From an uncultured Rhizobiaceae group bacterium (lineage in GTDB: Bacteria; Pseudomonadota; Alphaproteobacteria; Rhizobiales; Rhizobiaceae), in contig CALHHQ010000013.1 in the NCBI GenBank assembly GCA_938030645.1, positions 1 to 10,001 of the forward strand: 10,001 nucleotides of DNA. Reading direction: 5' to 3'. Made by a program: the position numbers and the translations under genes. Below are positions 6,108 through 10,001 of the stretch, in pieces (position 1 is the stretch's first letter; each line of letters opens with the position of its first letter). The notes under the pieces were generated by a model. The model was given only the letters and a program-made list of their open reading frames with translations. It searched no databases and was not told the origin of the DNA.

Positions 6108-7709
6108 ATGACACAGAAAAAACCTCGCGTTCTGGTTTCAGACGCACTTTCACCGACGGCGGTTCAAATTTTCAAAGACAATGGATGTGAAGTCGATTTC
6201 GAACCTGCTTTGGGCAAAGACAAAGACGCCCTTTTGGCGAAAATTGCAGACTATGACGGGCTCGCCATTCGTTCCGCAACGAAGGCAACTGAAAAGCTGA
6301 TTGAAGCGGCCACCAACCTCAAAGTGATTGGTCGAGCCGGTATCGGTGTCGACAATGTTGATCTGAAAGCAGCATCGCGTCGCGGGATCATTGTGATGAA
6401 CACGCCTTTCGGAAACTCCATTACAACCGCAGAACATGCGATGTCGATGATGATGGCCGTTGCTCGTCAAATACCGTCTGCAGATGCTTCAACCCAAGCA
6501 GGAAAGTGGGAAAAATCCCGTTTTATGGGTGTGGAATTGACGGGCAAAACGCTTGGTCTCATCGGGTGCGGAAACATTGGTGCGATCGTTGCTGACCGTG
6601 CAATCGGTATGCGCATGCGCGTGATTGCCTATGACCCGTTTTTGACAGAAGAGCGGGCACAGAAATTGGGTGTTGAGAAAGTTGAACTGGACGAATTGTT
6701 CCCACGGGCGGACTTCATAACACTTCATACGCCTTTGACGGACAGCACACGCAATTTGATTGATGCAAAGGCATTGGCGCAAATGAAAGATGGCGTCCGC
6801 ATAGTGAACTGTGCGCGCGGCGGACTGATTGTGGAAGCTGATCTGGCTGAAGCTTTGAAGTCTGGCAAAGTTGCTGGTGCTGGTGTCGATGTTTTCGAGG
6901 TTGAACCAGCAACAGACAGCCCGTTGTTTGGTTTGCCAAATGTTGTTTGCACACCGCATTTGGGCGCAGCCACAACTGAAGCGCAGGAAAATGTAGCTTT
7001 GCAAGTGGCCGAACAAATGTCCGCCTATTTGACACGCGGTGCCGTAACGAACGCTCTCAACATGCCGTCTATTTCTGCTGAAGAAGCGCCTCGCCTCACG
7101 CCGTTTGTTAAACTTGCCGAGACACTTGGAAGTTTTGTTGGTCAGGTTACGGAATCCGCCGTTCAACAGGTTGAAATTCTCTATGATGGCCATGTGGCTG
7201 GTATGAACACAAAAGCGCTCACGAGTGCTGTTCTTGCTGGTCTCATGCGCCCACAAATGGCTGACATTAATATGGTGTCGGCACCAGTGCTCGCCAGTGA
7301 GCGGGGCATAAAGGTCATTGAAATGACACAAGAAAAAGCTGGTGTGTTTGATGGTTACATTCAGTTAAATGTGATTTCTGGCAAGACCAGCCGCTCCATT
7401 GCTGGCACAATCTTTTCAGATGGCAAACCTCGCTTTATCCAAATCAAAGGCATCAATATGGAAGCGGAAGCCGGTGAGCACATGTTGTACACCACAAACC
7501 GTGATCTGCCGGGGATCATTGGCAAACTGGGCAGCATGTTTGGCGAAGCTGGGATCAACATTGCGAACTTCTATTTGGGGCGTACAGCATCAGGTGGCGA
7601 CGCTATTTCATTGATCGAACTCGACCATGAAGTGCCCAAGGACTTCTTGCAGCGTTTGATGGATGCTCCGGAAATCGATTCCGCAAAGGCGTTGGAATTT
7701 ACGATTTAG
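6108..7709 (+). CDS. serA: D-3-phosphoglycerate dehydrogenase SerA, long form with ACT domain
   Basis: A 533-residue NAD-dependent dehydrogenase oxidising 3-phosphoglycerate to 3-phosphohydroxypyruvate, the first step of serine synthesis. The substrate domain carries RSATKAT (55-61) and GRAGIGVDNVD (75-85). The Rossmann fold carries GLIGCGNIG (150-158). The catalytic set is Arg237 (NCARGG), Glu266 (DVFEVEP) and His284 (CTPHLG), with spacings of 29 and 18 as in the Mycobacterium type-I enzyme. Residues about 320-455 form the intervening ASB domain and about 459-533 the ACT domain (TTNRDLPGIIGKLGSMFGEA), the usual site of serine feedback inhibition. The ATG at 6108 is preferred to upstream in-frame starts inside serC because AGGAC lies 7 bases before it and family N-termini begin here. 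It is co-transcribed with serC, and its last 11 bases overlap the convergent transporter gene. Confidence 0.97.
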   Translation: MTQKKPRVLVSDALSPTAVQIFKDNGCEVDFEPALGKDKDALLAKIADYDGLAIRSATKATEKLIEAATNLKVIGRAGIGVDNVDLKAASRRGIIVMNTPFGNSITTAEHAMSMMMAVARQIPSADASTQAGKWEKSRFMGVELTGKTLGLIGCGNIGAIVADRAIGMRMRVIAYDPFLTEERAQKLGVEKVELDELFPRADFITLHTPLTDSTRNLIDAKALAQMKDGVRIVNCARGGLIVEADLAEALKSGKVAGAGVDVFEVEPATDSPLFGLPNVVCTPHLGAATTEAQENVALQVAEQMSAYLTRGAVTNALNMPSISAEEAPRLTPFVKLAETLGSFVGQVTESAVQQVEILYDGHVAGMNTKALTSAVLAGLMRPQMADINMVSAPVLASERGIKVIEMTQEKAGVFDGYIQLNVISGKTSRSIAGTIFSDGKPRFIQIKGINMEAEAGEHMLYTTNRDLPGIIGKLGSMFGEAGINIANFYLGRTASGGDAISLIELDHEVPKDFLQRLMDAPEIDSAKALEFTI

Positions 7710-8637
7710 CTGTTGTGAAACGTTGGGCGAGTAATATGCCGCCCACCACTAAGACAAATGCGAGGGCGTGGAACAAATGCAGTTCCTCGCCCAGCAATGA
7801 GACTGCCAGCAGTGCGGCGAATACAGGCACAAGGTTTATGTAAAGCCCGGCTCGATTTGCTCCCAAAGCCCCAACACCCACGATGAAAAAACCTTGGCTG
7901 ACAAGTGATGGGAATATGCCTGCATAGATGCAGACCAATATGCCTTGCAGTGTCACAGGCACGGTTGAGTTCCCGGAACCGTATTCGACACCCACACCTA
8001 CAATTGAAAACAGCAGTGCGCCAGCTACCAAACTCGTGAGCAAGCTGATCCAATGCATGTCAGGTTTTGCTCGAAGAGCAACTGAGTAGCCACCGTAACA
8101 AATTGCAGCGCCTAGCATGAGAACATCACCGCGATTTATGCCCGTGGTTTGAGAGGTCAGCATGCCGAAAGGGTCGCCAGCGCTCACCGTGACCAGAACA
8201 CCGATCAATGTCAGCAAATAGCCGACAACTTGCAGCCATGTAATGCCTGTTTTGTAAATGAGATAATTGAGCACAAAAATCACCACAGGCATGGCCGATT
8301 GTTCCAACGCCACATTGATTGCGGATGTGTATTGCAGGCCGGAATACAAAAAGAAGTTAAAGGCTGTGTATCCAAAGCCCCCCATCAACAGCAGATAGAT
8401 CCAATTGGCTTTGATCGCGGCCCAATCTGTTTTGATGTGGTTTACAGCAAATGGGCTGATGACGGCCAATGCAATGGCCCAGCGAAAGAAGGTCAACATC
8501 ATGGGGGAAACGTGCCCGACTGCATATTTCCCTGCGATTGCATTGCCGGCCCAAATAAAGGTGGTGATTGCTAAGAGCAGATGAGGGTTTTTGAAAATGG
8601 ACACGAAATATGCTCGAAAATACAAGAAACAGATCAT
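7699..8637 (-). CDS. EamA/DMT-family transporter
   Basis: A 312-residue integral membrane protein of the drug/metabolite transporter superfamily: about ten hydrophobic helices in two EamA repeats. The first half includes LLLAITTFIWAGNAIAGKYA, with the FIWAGN signature of repeat 1, and LQYTSAINVALEQSAMPVV. The second half includes GDVLMLGAAICYGGYSVALR and, near the end, LGANRAGLYINLVPVFAALL and LLGEELHLFHALAFVLVVGG. It acts in the inner membrane and probably exports a small metabolite or amino acid; the substrate is not predictable. The start is uncertain: ATG at 8637 is used, but the ribosome site is weak, and a GTG at 8604 would give 301 residues and fits the usual short N-terminus equally well. 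It is divergent from purA and convergent with serA, which it overlaps by 11 bases; no terminator is visible after it. Confidence 0.92.
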   Translation of the reverse strand: MICFLYFRAYFVSIFKNPHLLLAITTFIWAGNAIAGKYAVGHVSPMMLTFFRWAIALAVISPFAVNHIKTDWAAIKANWIYLLLMGGFGYTAFNFFLYSGLQYTSAINVALEQSAMPVVIFVLNYLIYKTGITWLQVVGYLLTLIGVLVTVSAGDPFGMLTSQTTGINRGDVLMLGAAICYGGYSVALRAKPDMHWISLLTSLVAGALLFSIVGVGVEYGSGNSTVPVTLQGILVCIYAGIFPSLVSQGFFIVGVGALGANRAGLYINLVPVFAALLAVSLLGEELHLFHALAFVLVVGGILLAQRFTTAKS

Positions 8638-8754
8638 TAGCACAGGATTGACCTGCCACAAGTGGGGTTAACTCGGCTCAGGACTTGACCTTGGCGGCTG
8701 TGTGGCGGAAGGGAAACAAGTCAATTTTGGCTGCAAGGAAAAAGGTTTTGCGGC
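8638..8754. promoter_or_regulatory. Divergent promoter gap between the EamA transporter gene and purA
   Basis: These 117 bases must contain the promoter of purA and probably that of the transporter. TTGACC occurs at 8648-8653 and again at 8685-8690 and could serve as a -35 hexamer for purA, but no good -10 is seen at the right distance. GACTTG (8682-8687) and CAAGTC (8717-8722) form a wide inverted repeat. AAGGAAAAAGG (8735-8745) supplies the purA ribosome site. No riboswitch-like fold is recognised. Confidence 0.35.
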
Positions 8755-10001
8755 ATGGCTAATGTGGTTGTTGTTGGGTCCCAATGGGGCGACGAAGGCA
8801 AAGGTAAGATCGTAGATTGGCTGTCTGAACGGGCTGATCTCGTCGTGCGGTTTCAAGGTGGTCACAATGCGGGGCATACGCTCGTCATTGACGGCACCAG
8901 CTATAAGTTGAGTCTGTTGCCATCTGGTGTGGTTCGTCCCGGAAAGATGGGCGTGATTGGCAATGGTGTGGTTATCGATCCCCATGCGCTGGTTGCTGAA
9001 ATTGGTCGCCTTGCAGAACAGGGTGTCACCATCTCACCCGACAATCTGCGTATTGCAGACAATGCAACGCTTATTCTTTCGCTTCACCGTGAACTGGACG
9101 GTCTGCGCGAAGATGCTGCTGCATCTGGCACAAAGATTGGCACAACACGCCGTGGTATCGGCCCCGCTTACGAAGACAAAGTTGGACGCCGTGCGATCCG
9201 CGTTATGGATTTGGCCAATCCGGAAACGCTCAAAGGCAAGATCGAACGCATTTTGACTCACCACAACGCTTTGCGCCGTGGGCTGGGAGAAACAGAGATC
9301 TCAGGTGCCGCAATCTATGACGAATTAATGGAAGTGGCTGACAAAATTTTGCCGTTCCGTGAAACAGTTTGGAAGTTGCTCGATGACACACGCCGCGCTG
9401 GCAAACGAATTTTGTTTGAAGGAGCGCAAGGTACACTTTTGGATATTGATCACGGCACTTACCCATTTGTGACATCATCAAACACTGTGGCTGGACAAGC
9501 AGCTGCAGGGTCGGGACTTGGGCCAAATTCATTGAACTTTGTTCTTGGTATCACCAAGGCTTACACCACCCGCGTGGGTGAGGGGCCTTTCCCAACAGAA
9601 CAAGAAAATGAAATTGGCCAATTTCTTGGCGAAAAAGGACATGAGTTTGGCACAGTGACTGGTCGTAAACGCCGCTGCGGTTGGTTCGATGCTGCACTGG
9701 TACGCCAAGCGGTGAGTACAAACGGCATTACGGGCATTGCGCTCACAAAACTGGATGTTCTTGATGGATTGGACGAAATCAAAATCTGCACAGGCTACAA
9801 AATTGATGGCCAAGTAATTGATCATTTGCCTGCAAGCCAAGGTCAACAAGCGCGTGTTGAGCCCATCTATGAAACGTTGCCGGGGTGGAAAGAGCCAACT
9901 GTTGGCGCGCGCACATGGAATGATCTCCCCGCTCAAGCCATCAAATACGTGCGACATGTGGAAGAATTGATTGGTGCTCCAGTGGCAATGTTATCCACTA
10001 G
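8755..10001 (+). CDS. purA: Adenylosuccinate synthetase PurA, C-terminus cut by window edge
   Basis: The first 415 residues of adenylosuccinate synthetase, which joins aspartate to IMP using GTP, the first committed step to AMP. The GTP loop GSQWGDEGKGK spans residues 8-18 and includes the catalytic Asp13. GGHNAGHT (35-42) carries the catalytic His41; both numbers match the E. coli enzyme. Further family blocks are GTTRRGIGPAYEDK, LFEGAQGTLLDIDHGTYPFV, TKAYTTRVGEGPFPTE, GRKRRCGWFDAALVR and the guanine-recognition TKLDVLDGL (331-339). Family length is about 430 residues, so only some 15 residues are missing at the right edge; there is no sign of truncation inside the gene. The ATG at 8755 gives the canonical MANVVVVGSQWGDEGKGK start, with AAGGAAAAAGG upstream. 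It is a cytoplasmic enzyme. The gene lies close to serA, an arrangement seen in other Hyphomicrobiales, but is separated from it here by the inverted transporter gene. Confidence 0.97.
   Translation, partial: MANVVVVGSQWGDEGKGKIVDWLSERADLVVRFQGGHNAGHTLVIDGTSYKLSLLPSGVVRPGKMGVIGNGVVIDPHALVAEIGRLAEQGVTISPDNLRIADNATLILSLHRELDGLREDAAASGTKIGTTRRGIGPAYEDKVGRRAIRVMDLANPETLKGKIERILTHHNALRRGLGETEISGAAIYDELMEVADKILPFRETVWKLLDDTRRAGKRILFEGAQGTLLDIDHGTYPFVTSSNTVAGQAAAGSGLGPNSLNFVLGITKAYTTRVGEGPFPTEQENEIGQFLGEKGHEFGTVTGRKRRCGWFDAALVRQAVSTNGITGIALTKLDVLDGLDEIKICTGYKIDGQVIDHLPASQGQQARVEPIYETLPGWKEPTVGARTWNDLPAQAIKYVRHVEELIGAPVAMLST

Noticed and set aside
6489..7331. A 280-codon open frame on the minus strand across serA
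   Set aside because: It lies wholly antisense to serA, whose plus-strand frame has all catalytic motifs. Its translation is rich in Cys, His, Asn and Arg with no recognisable domain, as expected for a shadow frame.
8149..8574. A 141-codon plus-strand open frame inside the transporter gene
   Set aside because: It is antisense to ten clear membrane helices. The translation is polar and His/Cys/Gln-rich, typical of the complement of hydrophobic codons.
9529..9957. A 142-codon minus-strand open frame inside purA
   Set aside because: It is antisense to invariant purA blocks, has no family resemblance and no ribosome site worth noting.
1..10001. Mobile element, phage, CRISPR, tRNA or toxin-antitoxin content
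   Set aside because: No transposase, integrase, terminal repeats, spaced direct repeats, tRNA-like fold or small overlapping gene pair was seen; the genes are ordinary chromosomal ones with even composition.

Overview
The window looks like chromosomal core sequence from an alphaproteobacterium of the order Hyphomicrobiales (Rhizobiales). The evidence is a ChpT histidine phosphotransferase, a DUF1134 exported protein, small Omp25/Omp31-like beta-barrels, a serC-serA pair behind an alphaproteobacterial-type serC leader, and a nearby purA. Base composition is close to half G+C, which is low for the order and would suit marine genera such as Ahrensia, Maritalea or Pseudovibrio. The genus cannot be fixed from this sequence. 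There are no insertion sequences, phage genes, tRNAs, rRNAs or CRISPR arrays.

Layout, left to right. (1) 1-1070, minus strand: the first 356 residues of a membrane-anchored coiled-coil protein that runs off the left edge. (2) 1228-1842, minus: a DUF1134 secreted protein with a hairpin terminator at 1132-1181. (3) 1843-2097: a divergent intergenic region, then chpT on the plus strand (2098-2733). (4) 2734-2897: a gap packed with TTAA motifs, including two perfect TTAA-N7-TTAA CtrA-type boxes, followed by a 5'-UTR hairpin. (5) 2898-3746 and 3893-4735, plus: two tandem paralogous outer-membrane beta-barrels, each ending in Ile-Trp and each with two pairs of cysteines; a U-tract terminator follows the second. 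(6) 4858-4920: a serC-type structured leader. (7) 4924-6093 serC and 6108-7709 serA, plus: a two-gene serine-biosynthesis operon. (8) 7699-8637, minus: a ten-helix EamA/DMT transporter that overlaps the end of serA by 11 bases tail to tail. (9) 8755 to the right edge, plus: purA, missing only its last residues.

How the parts fit. serC and serA supply two consecutive steps of phosphoserine synthesis, and purA supplies the first committed step to AMP. chpT carries phosphate from the CckA kinase to the cell-cycle regulator CtrA. The CtrA-like boxes sit directly downstream of chpT and upstream of an outer-membrane protein gene, which suggests that envelope composition is tied to the cell cycle, as reported for Brucella. 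No wholly new system is evident. The parts most worth a second look are the TTAA array, the cysteine-paired porin-like paralogs, the overlapping hairpins of the serC leader, and the truncated coiled-coil protein.
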